From positions 248,001 through 312,000 of the forward strand of contig CAWHJW010000010.1 of NCBI GenBank assembly GCA_963829725.1: DNA of 64,000 nucleotides, written 5' to 3'. Below are positions 17,591-26,402 of the stretch, one piece after another (the first letter of the stretch is position 1; each line of letters starts with the position of its first letter). This DNA comes from RYN-230 sp963829725 (lineage in GTDB: Bacteria > Actinomycetota > Actinomycetes > Streptosporangiales > Streptosporangiaceae). The position numbers and the translations under genes are program-made. Under the pieces are notes generated by a model. That model had not been told where the DNA came from and did not search any database. It saw only the letters and a list, made by a program, of their open reading frames with translations.

Positions 17591-18505
17591 ATGCGCGCTG
17601 CTGCGTGGCCGCTCGGCGCGGCCGTGGCGGTAGGCCTGGCGGCCTGCTCGGCCGCGGCCGGCACGGCCCAGACCGCGGCCGGGAGCCCGGCGGCCAGCGG
17701 GCCTCGGGTCACGGCGGCCAGCACGGCCCGGAGCACGCCCGCCCCGTCAGCGGCCAAGCCCGCGCCGGAACCGACGGCCAGGCCAGCGGTGATCGTCTCC
17801 CGGTTCAGGGCGCCGGACGGCACGTCCGTGACGGTAGCCCGGTTTACCGGCCCGATCCGGTACCGGCTGCACTGCGGCAGCCAGGACCCGGGACCGGCCG
17901 CGCTGTCCGTGGTGCGGGCCGGGCCGCGGATCGGCCCGGCCGAGCAGCACCACGTGGTCGCCGCCTTCAACGGCGGGTTCCTGCTGTCCGCCGGCGCCGG
18001 CGGATACGAGCAGGAGGGGCATGTCATCAGCCGGCTCCGGCCCGGGCTGGCCAGCCTGGTCATCGACGCCTCGGGCGCCGCGCACATCGGTGTCTGGGGT
18101 GCCGGGCTGCCGGGACCGCATGAGGCCGCGGTCAGCGTCCGGCAGAACCTGCCGCCCCTGGTGGCCGGCGGGCAGCCCAGCCCGGCCGCCGCCGACTGGA
18201 CCGCCTGGGGCGCCACCCTGGGCGGCGGGGAGTACGTGGCCCGCAGCGCCGTCGGCGAGAACGCCCGCGGTGAGCTGGTCTACGCGGCCAGCATGTCTAC
18301 GACCCCCGGCGACCTGGCCGCGGCGCTGGTGCGGGCCGGCGCCCGCACCGCCATGGAACTCGACATCAACCCGGAGTGGGTCCAGCTGGACGCGGCCGGG
18401 GCCCCGGGCGGCCCGCTGCACGCCGTCATCCCGGGCCAGGTCCGCCCGGCCGGCCAGTACCTGGCCGGCTGGACCCGCGACTTCATCACGGTCCTCGCCC
18501 GCTGA
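17591..18505 (+). CDS. Phosphodiester glycosidase (NAGPA-like) lipoprotein
   Basis: A 304-residue protein with a lipoprotein signal: a hydrophobic segment ending in the lipobox LAAC, so Cys19 would be lipidated and the protein anchored outside the membrane. A Ser/Ala/Pro-rich linker (about 20-65) leads into a phosphodiester glycosidase domain, recognised from AAFNGGFL, the central GGEYVARSAVGEN and MELDINPEW. Family members hydrolyse GlcNAc-1-phosphodiesters or related surface glycan linkages. The ATG follows GGGAGGAG at good spacing. The true substrate is not known. Confidence 0.8.
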   Translation: MRAAAWPLGAAVAVGLAACSAAAGTAQTAAGSPAASGPRVTAASTARSTPAPSAAKPAPEPTARPAVIVSRFRAPDGTSVTVARFTGPIRYRLHCGSQDPGPAALSVVRAGPRIGPAEQHHVVAAFNGGFLLSAGAGGYEQEGHVISRLRPGLASLVIDASGAAHIGVWGAGLPGPHEAAVSVRQNLPPLVAGGQPSPAAADWTAWGATLGGGEYVARSAVGENARGELVYAASMSTTPGDLAAALVRAGARTAMELDINPEWVQLDAAGAPGGPLHAVIPGQVRPAGQYLAGWTRDFITVLAR

Positions 18506-18608
18506 CCGGCCGGGCTGGCCGGCCTGGCCCCGCAGCACCACACTGATGGCGCGAGGCAACCCTGGAACCTGCTCGTTCGTCATGGGCTGGCAACAGAGGG
18601 AGACGGCC

Positions 18609-19189
18609 ATGGCTGGCAAGCCGACAGGTGCAGACCTGGAACAGCTGCTCGCTGAGCGCGGTACCCAGCTCATGCGGGTGGCCATCGCGCTGGCCGGCCG
18701 CCGCGAAGCCGGTGAGGATCTGCTGCAGGCCGCGCTCGAGCGAGTGCTCCGGAAACCCCGGCAGGTGAACTGCCACACCGAAGGTTACCTGCGGCAGGTG
18801 TTGTACAACCTGGCCGCGGACGGCTGGCGAAGGCGTGGCCGGTGGCGGCAGCGGCTGCCGCTGCTGCTGCTGCGGGCCCAGGCGGGCCGCGGCGGCGGGC
18901 GACGCGGGCTGCCGTGGCCGACCTGCGTGACGCCCTGGTCCGCCTGCTCCAGTTGCCGCCCCGGCAGCGCGCGGTCATCGTGCTCCGGTACTGGGAGCAG
19001 CTCACCGAGACCGCCTCGGCCGCCGTGCTCGGCTGCTCGGAGGGAACGGTCAAGTCCGCTGCGTCACGAGGGCCGCGGCGGCTGCGTGATCTGGCCGGCA
19101 CCGGCACCGATCGCGGTTTCGAGCTGGCGGAGGGAACATCATGGCCAGTGACATCGAGGAACTGCTGCGCGAGGGGATCGACCGGCTGA
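18609..19189 (+). pseudogene. SigE-family RNA polymerase sigma factor, frameshifted
   Basis: The start ATG at 18609 follows AGGGAG. Residues 1-85 are sigma region 2, with LMRVAIALAGRREAGEDLLQ and GYLRQVLYNLAADGWRRR. Region 4 appears in another frame: DLRDALVRLLQLPPRQRAVI then LRYWEQLTETASAAVLGCSE and GTVKSAASRG. The frame change lies in the GC run near 18885-18905 and needs one extra base to repair. As read, the protein loses promoter -35 recognition. A downstream gene of the usual partner type is also broken, which favours real decay over a single read error. Confidence 0.8.
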
Positions 19190-20106
19190 CCGCCGGTGCC
19201 AGCGCGCCTGCCGGGCTGGTGGAGCGGGCGCGGAAGAGCAACCGCCGCCGGGTCATGATGCGGTCTGCCGTGGCCGCAGGCACTGTAGTCGCCGCAGTGG
19301 CAGCGGCCGTAACCGTCACCCTGACCACCGGCGGGACGGGGCCAGGCAGCGCCCCGGTCCGCGCGCAGACGATCGCGGTCGTGGCCAGCCGCAGGAGCGT
19401 GCCCTGGCCGCTGCGGCGGACCAGGGCACGGCTATCCAGGAAACCCAGGCGGGCGGGCCGCGGGGTGACATTTGGCCTGACCGCGCTCAACATGAACTAC
19501 ACGTTCGAGATGCCCGGCAGCGCGGTCGTGCCCGGGGTCCTCCGGAACGTGGCCACTCAGCGCTTGGTGTCCTGGACCTACCGCGGGCTGGTCCTCCAGG
19601 AGGTTTCTCGGCCACGGGCAGGCTGGTTTTCCACAACACCACCGGTGACCTGACGCTGCGCTCTGGCCGTCAGGTGCCGGAGCAATACGGTGCCGCGTAC
19701 CCGGCCAGGATCCGGTGGCGCACCATCATCGGCTACAGTCAGGCCCGCTGCCCCCACTGACGTGCCAGGACGACGTGGTCCCCATGGCAGCTGGCGCGCC
19801 AGCATTACCAAGGTCCTGTCCTACGGCTCGTTCTACCAAGGCGGCCAGCAGCGGGTGGACGGGGTCGAGGCCATGACCCTCATCTCCAAGCCACAGCCGG
19901 GCCTGGGCTTCCGGGAAACGATCTGGGTGGACCCCTCGACTTACCTGCCGGCGCGGCTCAGCGTGACGTTCGGCCACCGGCACGGCCGGAGCAGTCAGCT
20001 GGTGGATGACTTCCGCTGGCTGGAGCCCACCAAGGCCAACCTGGCCGCGCTTTTCATCAGCGCGGTGCTTTATAGACCGTGGGTGACACAAAAAGCACCG
20101 CGCTGA
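19141..20106 (+). pseudogene. Sigma-factor-linked membrane protein (CU044_5270-like), multiply frameshifted
   Basis: The first frame (19141-19653) gives a short cytosolic N-terminus, a membrane segment near residues 40-64, and TFEMPGSAVVPGVLRNVATQ. Parts that belong between and after it lie in other frames: RALAAAADQGTAIQETQ near 19400, SATGRLVFHNTTGDLTLRSG near 19610, and then LISKPQPGLGFRETIWVDPS with STYLPARLSVTF from about 19790. At least three frame changes are needed to read one protein. Homology stops at LAAL near 20050, where a perfect inverted repeat begins. Such proteins usually follow SigE-family sigma genes in actinobacteria. As read it is non-functional. Confidence 0.72.
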
Positions 20107-20108
20107 TG
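20055..20108. repeat. Perfect 17-bp inverted repeat
   Basis: CATCAGCGCGGTGCTTT (20055-20071) and its exact complement at 20092-20108 flank a 20-base loop. It sits exactly where the broken sigma-partner gene loses homology. It could be a transcription terminator or the scar of a small inserted element. No target-site duplication was evident. Confidence 0.75.
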
Positions 20109-20360
20109 GCCCGGCACCTGTGGCGGGGCATCCCGGCCCGGGTCCCGGGGGCGCTGGTAACACCAGCCACGCGGGTAGCTGGTCCATCCCTGGTGGGCCG
20201 CAGTCGTCCGGCCGCCGCCAGAGATGATCTTCAAGGTCAGCGGGTGAGGACACCGCTGCAGGAACAGCGGTTCTGACCACAACCCGTCACGGAGATCACC
20301 TCCTGGGCGCCGCTGAGGGCCGGGGTGGCGGAATGTGTCAGCCGGGCTGGCGGCCCCGGC
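20109..20360. other. Gap between pseudogene and ROK gene
   Basis: About 250 bases with no supported gene. Short open frames on both strands lack ribosome sites and recognisable domains. It lies downstream of both neighbours, so it is expected to hold terminators only. Confidence 0.45.
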
Positions 20361-21611
20361 TCAGGGACCGGCCACCGAGTCCAGCAGCTCACTGCGGGCC
20401 TGCTCCACGGCGGCCAGGATGGCGCCGCGCAGTACCGGCCGCCCGGCCACGCCGGTGGGCACCACCTCCGGCCTGGCCGGGCAGATCCGGCGGACCTCAT
20501 TGGCCACCCGGCTGGCCAGCGCCGTCCCGCCGGCCAGCCCGACCTCGCCACCCAGCACGACCAGGCCCGGGTCGAGTACTACGCTCACCGTGGCCACCCC
20601 GGTGGCCACCCGGGCGGCCAGTTCCGCGAGGAACGCGCGGCCCCGCTCGTCCCGGTCCTCCGGGCCGGCCCCAGCGTCCCCGCCGGCGCCGCCGGGCTCA
20701 CCCGCGCCAGCCGCCCCGGCGTCCGCCGCCGCGGCCACCGCCGCCCGGACCGCCGCCTCCGCGGTGGGGGCCGCGAACCCGTATTCCGCCGCCAGCGGCC
20801 GCACCGCCTGGGCGCCCACCAGCGACTGGAACGCGCCGGTGGCCGGATGGCTCACGTCCTGCGGCAGCGGCACGCCGGGGACCGGGAGGTAGCCGATCTC
20901 ACCCGCCGCGCCTGCCACCCCGCGGTGCAGCCGGCCACCGATGATGGTCGCCAGCCCCAGGCCGACGCCGATCCACATCAGCACGAAGTCGTCGTTGCCC
21001 TGGGCCACCCCGACCGCGCGCTCGGCCATGGCCGCCAGGTTGACGTCGTTCTCGATCGTCACCGGCTGGCCAAGGTCCGCGCGGAGCGCCTCCAGCACGC
21101 CCTCGTGCCAGGCCGGCAGGCTCACCGCGAGCCGCGGGTCGCCCGTGCTCGGATCCAGCACTCCGGGCGTCCCGATGACCAGGGCCTTGAGCCGCGACAC
21201 CTGGACTCCCGCGGAATTGCACACGGTGGCCACCGCGCCGCGGACCAGCTCCACCGGGTTCGCGGCGCCGTTCGGGTCCACGCTGATCCGGGTGACCACC
21301 TGCCCGGTGATGTCCGCGACCCCGGCGCTGACCTCGTCGTGCTCCACGTGCAGGCCGGCCACGTAGCCGCTGGACGGGACGACCGCGTACAGGGCCGCGT
21401 TCGGGCCCCGGCCGCCTGCCTGCTCCCCCACCGTGGCCACCAGGCCCCGCTCCTCGAGCCGGGAGAGCAGCTGCGAGGCGGTCACTTTGGACAACCCGGT
21501 ACGCTCGCCGACCTGGGCCCGGGTCATCGGGCCGCCGGTCAGCAGCAGTTCCAGGGCGGCGCGGTCATTGAGCTCGCGCAGCAGCCGGGGTGTCCCAGGC
21601 CGTTGTTCCAT
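20361..21611 (-). CDS. ROK family transcriptional repressor
   Basis: NagC/XylR-type sugar-responsive regulator of 416 residues. Residues 1-70 form a winged helix-turn-helix (MTRAQVGERTGLSKVTASQL). The rest is the ROK actin-like fold, with VIGTPGVLDP, ENDVNLAAM and GVGLGLATIIGGRLHRG. The zinc-binding CxCGxxGC motif of many ROK proteins is missing, which is common among the regulators. An Ala/Gly-rich loop at about 300-325 is an insertion. It is transcribed away from a sugar permease remnant and a GH3 gene and probably represses them through a palindrome in the 240-base divergent region. The effector is likely an amino sugar or disaccharide. Confidence 0.9.
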   Translation of the reverse strand: MEQRPGTPRLLRELNDRAALELLLTGGPMTRAQVGERTGLSKVTASQLLSRLEERGLVATVGEQAGGRGPNAALYAVVPSSGYVAGLHVEHDEVSAGVADITGQVVTRISVDPNGAANPVELVRGAVATVCNSAGVQVSRLKALVIGTPGVLDPSTGDPRLAVSLPAWHEGVLEALRADLGQPVTIENDVNLAAMAERAVGVAQGNDDFVLMWIGVGLGLATIIGGRLHRGVAGAAGEIGYLPVPGVPLPQDVSHPATGAFQSLVGAQAVRPLAAEYGFAAPTAEAAVRAAVAAAADAGAAGAGEPGGAGGDAGAGPEDRDERGRAFLAELAARVATGVATVSVVLDPGLVVLGGEVGLAGGTALASRVANEVRRICPARPEVVPTGVAGRPVLRGAILAAVEQARSELLDSVAGP

Positions 21612-21752
21612 GCCTCTCCTTCATCGCGCGACGTCCCCCCAGCACCGTCCGCACGGGAAGGCGGCCGCCGGAGCCCCGGGCGGCCGCGGCCAAAGAGGGA
21701 CCGTCCGGGGCGGCTGAGCTGAATTCTGTCTCAATCTGGCAACGGGGTCTAT

Positions 21753-21775
21753 CTAATAGGAAAGTATTTTGTTAG
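21753..21775. promoter_or_regulatory. Candidate ROK operator
   Basis: An AT-rich imperfect dyad, CTAATAGGAA at the left and TATTTTGTTAG at the right, stands out in GC-rich DNA between the ROK gene and the permease remnant. Seven of eleven mirrored positions pair. Its position and composition suit a ROK-family binding site. This is inference only. Confidence 0.4.
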
Positions 21776-21783
21776 TTTCAGCC

Positions 21784-22586
21784 CAGAGTTCCTCAGGGTC
21801 GGCGGGGCCGACTTCAACTGGACGACCACGGGAGCGCTGCCCGCCTACACGGTGGCCTGCGTGCTGGTGGTCTGGCAGGGCTTCCCGTTCATCGCGGTGT
21901 CGGTGCCGGCCGGCCTCAAGACGGTGCCGGCCGGCCTCAAGACGGTGCCGGGGAGCTGCTGGAGGTGGCGCGGGTGGACGGGCCGGCCCTGGCAGGGTTT
22001 CTGGAAGATCACCTACCCGATGCTCAAGCTGATCTTCCTGGTGCTGCTGCTGTTCTCCGTGATCTGGGACTTCAACGTGTTCACCCACGTGCAGATGATC
22101 CCGGGCCGGGCGCTGATCATCGCGCTGTTCCTGGACTTCAACCGAGTCAACCTGCTGCAGAGCCTGCCCGGCCTGGTCATCGTGTACAGCGCGCAGGCGC
22201 TGCCGGTGTCGATCTGGATGCTGCGCAACTTCGTGGCCACCGTGCCGCGGGAACTGGACGAGGCGGCGGCGGTGGACGGCGCCGGGCCGCTGCGGATCTT
22301 CTGGCGGATCATGTTCCCGCTGGTCATGCCGGGACTGATCGCGACCAGCGTCTTCTCGTTCATCACCGCCTACAACGAGTTCGTCGTCGCGCTGACGTTC
22401 CTCGGCCAGGCGCATTCGGACTACACCCTGCCGATCTACGTGACCTACTTCTTCGGCCGCGGCGGCGCGGAATGGGGGCCCATCATGGCGGCATCCACCC
22501 TGTACACCATCCCGGTCGTGGCGTTCTTCCTGCTCGTCCAGCGGCGGATGACGTCGGGGCTGGTCGCCGGGGCGGTGAAGGGATGA
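21784..22586 (+). pseudogene. Chimeric carbohydrate ABC permease (MalF-like head, MalG-like tail)
   Basis: The frame is open from 21721, and the first possible start is GTG at 21852. The first third, ADFNWTTTGALPAYTVACVL and the VWQGFPFIAVSVPAGL that follows, is the EAA-loop approach of a MalF-type permease. It is damaged by a 21-base tandem duplication and local frame slips: EVARVDGPALAGF appears in another frame. From about 22100 on, the sequence is that of a MalG-type permease, with the EAA loop RELDEAAAVDGAGPLRIFWR and three membrane segments. The N-terminal membrane segments of both parents and the solute-binding protein gene are absent. A deletion has fused two neighbouring permease genes, so transport is very unlikely. 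Confidence 0.75.
21903..21952 (+). repeat. 21-bp tandem duplication in the permease remnant
   Basis: Bases 21903-21923 are repeated exactly at 21924-21944, followed by the first 8 bases of a third copy. The unit is in frame and doubles the seven residues AGLKTVP. Confidence 0.9.
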
Positions 22587-24127
22587 GCGCCGGGCTGTCC
22601 ACCGACCCGGCGCTGGCGCGGCTGGCCGACGGGGTGCTGATCCCGCCGTTCTCCGGGCACCGGGCGCCCCGCTGGGTGCTCGCCGCGCTGGAACGGGGCC
22701 TGGCCGGGGTCACCCTGTTCGGGCCGAACATCGCCGGCCCCGAGCAGCTGGCCGCGCTCACCGGCCGGCTGCACGGCGCCGGGCCGCAGCCGTTCGTCGC
22801 CCTCGACGAGGAAGGCGGCGATGTCACCCGGATCGCGCACCTGACTGGCAGCCCGTACCCCGGGAACGCGGCGCTCGGCGCGGTCAACGACGTGGCGCTG
22901 ACCGCCGCGGTGCACCGCGCGCTGGGCCATGACCTGGCCGCGCTCGGGGTGACCGTGGACCTGGCCCCGTCGGTGGACGTGAACACCGCGGCCGACAACC
23001 CGGTCATCGGCATCCGGTCGTTCGGCTCCGACCCGGCCCTGGTGGCCCGGCACGCCGCGGCGGCGGTCAGCGGGCTGCAGGCGGCCGGGGTGGCGGCCTG
23101 CGCGAAGCATTTCCCCGGGCACGGCAGCACCAGCGCGGACACCCACCGTGAGCTGGTGACCGTGGACGCCACCCTGGACCTGCTGCGCCGCCGCGACCTG
23201 CCGCCGTTCATCGCGGCGATCGCGGCCGGGGTCCGCGGCGTGATGCCCGGGCACCTGCGGGTACCGGCCCTCACCGGCGACCTGCCCGCCACGCTGTCGC
23301 CCGCGGCGCTCACCGGGCTGCTCCGCGGCCAGCTGGGCTTCACCGGGGTGATCATCTCGGATGCGCTGGAGATGCGCGCGGTGAGTGAGGCCTACGGCAT
23401 CCCCGAGGCCGCGGTGCGCGCCATGGAGGCCGGCACCGACCTGCTCTGCCTCGGCCGGGACACCGGCGAGGACGGCTACCTCGCCGTCCGCCAGGCGCTC
23501 AGCGAGGCGGTGAGTTCCGGGCGGCTGCCGGCCGGGCGGCTGGAGGAGGCGGAGCGGAACGTGGCCCAGCTGCGCGCCTGGCTCTCTGCGGCGGTACCGG
23601 GCGGGACGGCCTGGGCCGCCGGGGGCTCCGGCGGCGTGGCCGCGGGTGACGGGGCCCTGTCCGCCGGAGACGCGGCTGAGAGCGCGCACATCGGATTGGT
23701 GGCGGCGCGGCGCGCGATCTGGGCGTCGGATGTGCCCGGCCCGCTGTCCGACCCGGTCGTGGTGGAACTGGACGGTGCGGAGAACGTCGCGGTCGGCGCC
23801 GTGCCCTGGGGGCTGGGCGCCTGGGTGGCACCCGGCAGCGTCCGCCGGATCCCGGCCGGGCTGGCGGGCGGCGACCCGGGGCGGATCATCGCCGAGGTGC
23901 TGGCCCAGGCGGCCGGGCGGTCACTCATCCTGGTAGTCCGGGACGCGCACCGGCACCCGGCGGCCCAGGCAGTGATCACCGGCCTGGTAGCGGCGCGGCC
24001 GGACACCGTGCTGGTGGACATGGGGCTGCCGCTGTGGCGGCCGCCGGGCGGCGTGCACGTGGCCACCTACGGGGCGGCCCGGCCCAACGCGCAGGCGGCC
24101 GCGGAATTCCTCGGCCTGGCCCGCTGA
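22583..24127 (+). CDS. Family 3 glycoside hydrolase (NagZ-like beta-N-acetylhexosaminidase)
   Basis: A 514-residue cytosolic enzyme. The TIM barrel carries KHFPGHGSTSADTH (from about residue 175), the mobile-loop histidine/aspartate motif of N-acetylglucosaminidases, and the nucleophile loop ISDALEM with Asp260. Likely substrates are GlcNAc-containing disaccharides from chitin or muropeptides. The C-terminal 160 residues resemble the second domain of actinobacterial GH3 N-acetylglucosaminidases. The ATG overlaps the permease stop as ATGA, so it was translated with the transporter. With the ROK repressor it forms a remnant amino-sugar utilisation locus. There is no signal peptide. Confidence 0.9.
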   Translation: MSAGLSTDPALARLADGVLIPPFSGHRAPRWVLAALERGLAGVTLFGPNIAGPEQLAALTGRLHGAGPQPFVALDEEGGDVTRIAHLTGSPYPGNAALGAVNDVALTAAVHRALGHDLAALGVTVDLAPSVDVNTAADNPVIGIRSFGSDPALVARHAAAAVSGLQAAGVAACAKHFPGHGSTSADTHRELVTVDATLDLLRRRDLPPFIAAIAAGVRGVMPGHLRVPALTGDLPATLSPAALTGLLRGQLGFTGVIISDALEMRAVSEAYGIPEAAVRAMEAGTDLLCLGRDTGEDGYLAVRQALSEAVSSGRLPAGRLEEAERNVAQLRAWLSAAVPGGTAWAAGGSGGVAAGDGALSAGDAAESAHIGLVAARRAIWASDVPGPLSDPVVVELDGAENVAVGAVPWGLGAWVAPGSVRRIPAGLAGGDPGRIIAEVLAQAAGRSLILVVRDAHRHPAAQAVITGLVAARPDTVLVDMGLPLWRPPGGVHVATYGAARPNAQAAAEFLGLAR

Positions 24128-24217
24128 GCAGGGGACGAAAGGCCTGCCCGGCCGGGACTCACAGACCTGCCCAGGGGCTGGCCGGCCCGCTTACCCTGCT
24201 TGGCAGGGGTGGTTCCC

Positions 24218-25708
24218 ATGTCCTCCGAGACCTATCCGGTCCGGGTCGAGGCCTCCCTCGACCCGCAGCTGTCTCGCTGGCTGTGGCTGGTCAAATGGAT
24301 GCTGGCCATTCCGCACTACATCGTCCTGGCCTTCTTGTGGCTGGCGTTCGTCGTCCTGAGCATCGCCGCGTTCTTCGCGATCTTGGTCACCGGCCGGTAC
24401 CCGCGCCAGATCTTCGACTTCAACGTCGGCGTGCTGCGCTGGAGCTGGCGCGTCCAGTACTACACCTACGGCGCGCTCGGCACCGACCGGTACCCGCCGT
24501 TCAGCCTGGCCGAACTGCCGGACTACCCGGCCCACCTGGCCATCGATTACCCGGCGCGGCTGTCCCGGGGGCTCGTCCTGGTCAAGTGGTGGCTGCTGGC
24601 CATCCCGCAGTACATCATCGTCGGGCTGTTCGTCGGCGGTGGTGCCTGGGCGGCGTCCCGGGCGGGCAGCCAGAGCTTCAGCTGGGGCGGCGGGCTCATC
24701 GCCATCCTGGTGCTGATAGCCGCGGTCATGCTGCTGTTCACCGGCCGGTACCCGCAGCTGCTGTTCGACATAGTGCTCGGCCTGAACCGCTGGGTCCTCC
24801 GGGTCGCCGCCTACGCCGGCCTGATGACCGACCAGTACCCGCCATTCCGCCTCGACATGGGCGGCTCCGAGCCGGGCGGCCGGCTCAGCGTCCCACCACC
24901 CGCCGGTCCCGGCGCGGGCCCGGGACCGGCGGCCCCCGGAGCCCCAGCGGCCGGGCTCGCCGGGGATGAGTATCAGCCGGCCCCGCTGCCACCCACGCCC
25001 GGCCTGCCGCCCCCAGCGGCGGCCACGGGCTGGACCGCGGGCCGGGTCATCGCGCTCGTGACCGGGTCGGTGCTGGCCCTGCTCTCGCTGGGCCTGCTGG
25101 CCGGCGGGGGCGCGCTGTTCTGGGCCGGGCAGACCCAGCGCCAGGGCGGCTACCTGACGTCCGCCACGAGCACGTACTCCACCGGCGGCTATGCGCTCAC
25201 CACCGAGTCCATCGGCCTGCACTCCGGCAGCGGGGACTGGGCCGGCTCGCTGATCGGCAAGGTCCGCATCCGGGTCAGCACGCCCGGCACGGCCCGGCCG
25301 GTATTCGTGGGTATCGCGCCAGCCGGGGCCGTGACCCGCTACCTGTCCGGCGTCCCGTACACGACCGTGACGAGCTACGGCGGCAACTCCCAGGTCACCA
25401 CCAGCCACCAGGGCAGCGCTTCCCCGGCCGCCCCTCAGGCGGCGGGGATCTGGGCCGCGCAGGCGGCCGGGACCGGCCCGCAGACGCTCACCTGGACGGC
25501 CCGCGACGGTGACTGGGTGCTCGTGGTGATGAACCGCGACGGGGCCCGCGGGCTCACCGTGCGAGCCGACGCGGGCGCGACGTTCCCGGCCCTGCCCTGG
25601 GTGGCGGCGGGCCTGCTGGCCGGCGGCGTGCTGCTGGCCGCGGGCGGCGTCCTGCTCATCGTGCTGCCCGCCCGCCGGGCGTCAGCTCGGCCGGCCCAGG
25701 CAGCGTGA
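24218..25708 (+). CDS. DUF4389 domain membrane protein
   Basis: A 496-residue protein with two DUF4389 units. Each starts with a hydrophobic pair and contains the signature FTGRYP or VTGRYP followed by FDFNVGVLRW or FDIVLGLNRW and a YPPF motif (about residues 10-105 and 115-215). A proline-rich linker (about 225-280), another membrane segment (about 282-305), an outer beta-rich domain and a C-terminal membrane segment with a basic tail follow. ATG at 24218 is preferred over a GTG six codons upstream because it follows GGGGTGG. The function of the family is unknown; it is common in actinobacteria. Confidence 0.82.
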   Translation: MSSETYPVRVEASLDPQLSRWLWLVKWMLAIPHYIVLAFLWLAFVVLSIAAFFAILVTGRYPRQIFDFNVGVLRWSWRVQYYTYGALGTDRYPPFSLAELPDYPAHLAIDYPARLSRGLVLVKWWLLAIPQYIIVGLFVGGGAWAASRAGSQSFSWGGGLIAILVLIAAVMLLFTGRYPQLLFDIVLGLNRWVLRVAAYAGLMTDQYPPFRLDMGGSEPGGRLSVPPPAGPGAGPGPAAPGAPAAGLAGDEYQPAPLPPTPGLPPPAAATGWTAGRVIALVTGSVLALLSLGLLAGGGALFWAGQTQRQGGYLTSATSTYSTGGYALTTESIGLHSGSGDWAGSLIGKVRIRVSTPGTARPVFVGIAPAGAVTRYLSGVPYTTVTSYGGNSQVTTSHQGSASPAAPQAAGIWAAQAAGTGPQTLTWTARDGDWVLVVMNRDGARGLTVRADAGATFPALPWVAAGLLAGGVLLAAGGVLLIVLPARRASARPAQAA

Positions 25709-25813
25709 GGACGCGGCCCGGCCGGTTTCCCCGGACGGGCAAAACTGGCAAATCGGCCCTGATGGCCGGCTAGGTGGCCCGGCCGCTCCCTGGTACCCGG
25801 CATAATGCTTGAC

Positions 25814-26263
25814 ATGAGGCTGTCTGCACGGGCTGACTACGCGCTGCGCGCCGCGGTCGAGCTGGCTGCCGCCGAGGGCGGCCACGTGACCGCGGAACAG
25901 CTCGCGCGGTCCCAGCAGATTCCCGGCAAGTTCCTGGAAGCTATCCTCACCCAGCTGCGCCGGGCCGGCCTGGTCCGCAGCCAGCGCGGCCCGGAGGGCG
26001 GCTTCTGGCTGGCCAAGCCCGCCTCCGAGATCGCCCTGGCGGATATCATCCGGGCCATCGACGGGCAGCTGGTAGGCGTGCGCGGGGAACGTCCGGAGAA
26101 CATCGGCTATATCGGGGTGGCGGAGCCGCTGCAGAGCGTCTGGATCGCGCTGCGCGCCAACGAGCGGGCCATCCTGGAGGAAGTCACCCTGGACCACATC
26201 GCCACCGGGCGGCTGCCCGCGCGGGTGCTGGAACTGACCGACGACCCGCGCGCCTGGGCCTGA
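25814..26263 (+). CDS. Rrf2 family transcriptional regulator without cysteines
   Basis: A 149-residue winged-helix regulator. MRLSARADYALRAAVELA, QIPGKFLEAILTQLRRAGLV and RSQRGPEGGFWLAKPA are the typical Rrf2 DNA-binding segments. The Cys cluster that holds the Fe-S centre in IscR and NsrR is absent, and the protein has no cysteine at all, so it must sense something else or act constitutively. The second ATG (25814) is chosen because MRLSxRADYAL is the usual family start. It converges on clgR, with a strong shared terminator between them. Confidence 0.88.
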   Translation: MRLSARADYALRAAVELAAAEGGHVTAEQLARSQQIPGKFLEAILTQLRRAGLVRSQRGPEGGFWLAKPASEIALADIIRAIDGQLVGVRGERPENIGYIGVAEPLQSVWIALRANERAILEEVTLDHIATGRLPARVLELTDDPRAWA

Positions 26264-26337
26264 GCTGTGCTAGCCCGTGGGACGACCCCCGGGACCCCGG
26301 CATTCCGGCATGTGGCGACGACCCCGGAACCGACCAA

Positions 26338-26382
26338 TAAAGCCGCAGGCGCCCCCGGGAATCCCGGGGGCGCCTGCGGTTT
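26338..26382. terminator. Bidirectional terminator between Rrf2 gene and clgR
   Basis: CCGCAGGCGCCCCCGGGA (26343-26360) pairs perfectly with its complement at 26362-26379, giving at least 16 pairs and a tiny loop. It is flanked by AAA on the left and TTT on the right. It is well placed to stop both convergent transcripts. Confidence 0.9.
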
Positions 26383-26402
26383 CGAGCCCAAGAGGGCGCG
26401 GG

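Noticed and set aside
16038..18505. P450 and neighbours as part of a natural-product cluster
   Set aside because: No synthase, ligase, tailoring partner or resistance gene lies within reach; the P450 is flanked by a scar and an unrelated lipoprotein.
20109..20282. Possible transposase remnant on the minus strand
   Set aside because: Short frames there show no transposase motif or terminal repeats beyond the nearby hairpin.
20325..21722. 465-codon open frame opposite the ROK gene
   Set aside because: Low-complexity His/Arg/Pro-rich translation without motifs; the ROK protein on the minus strand explains the DNA.
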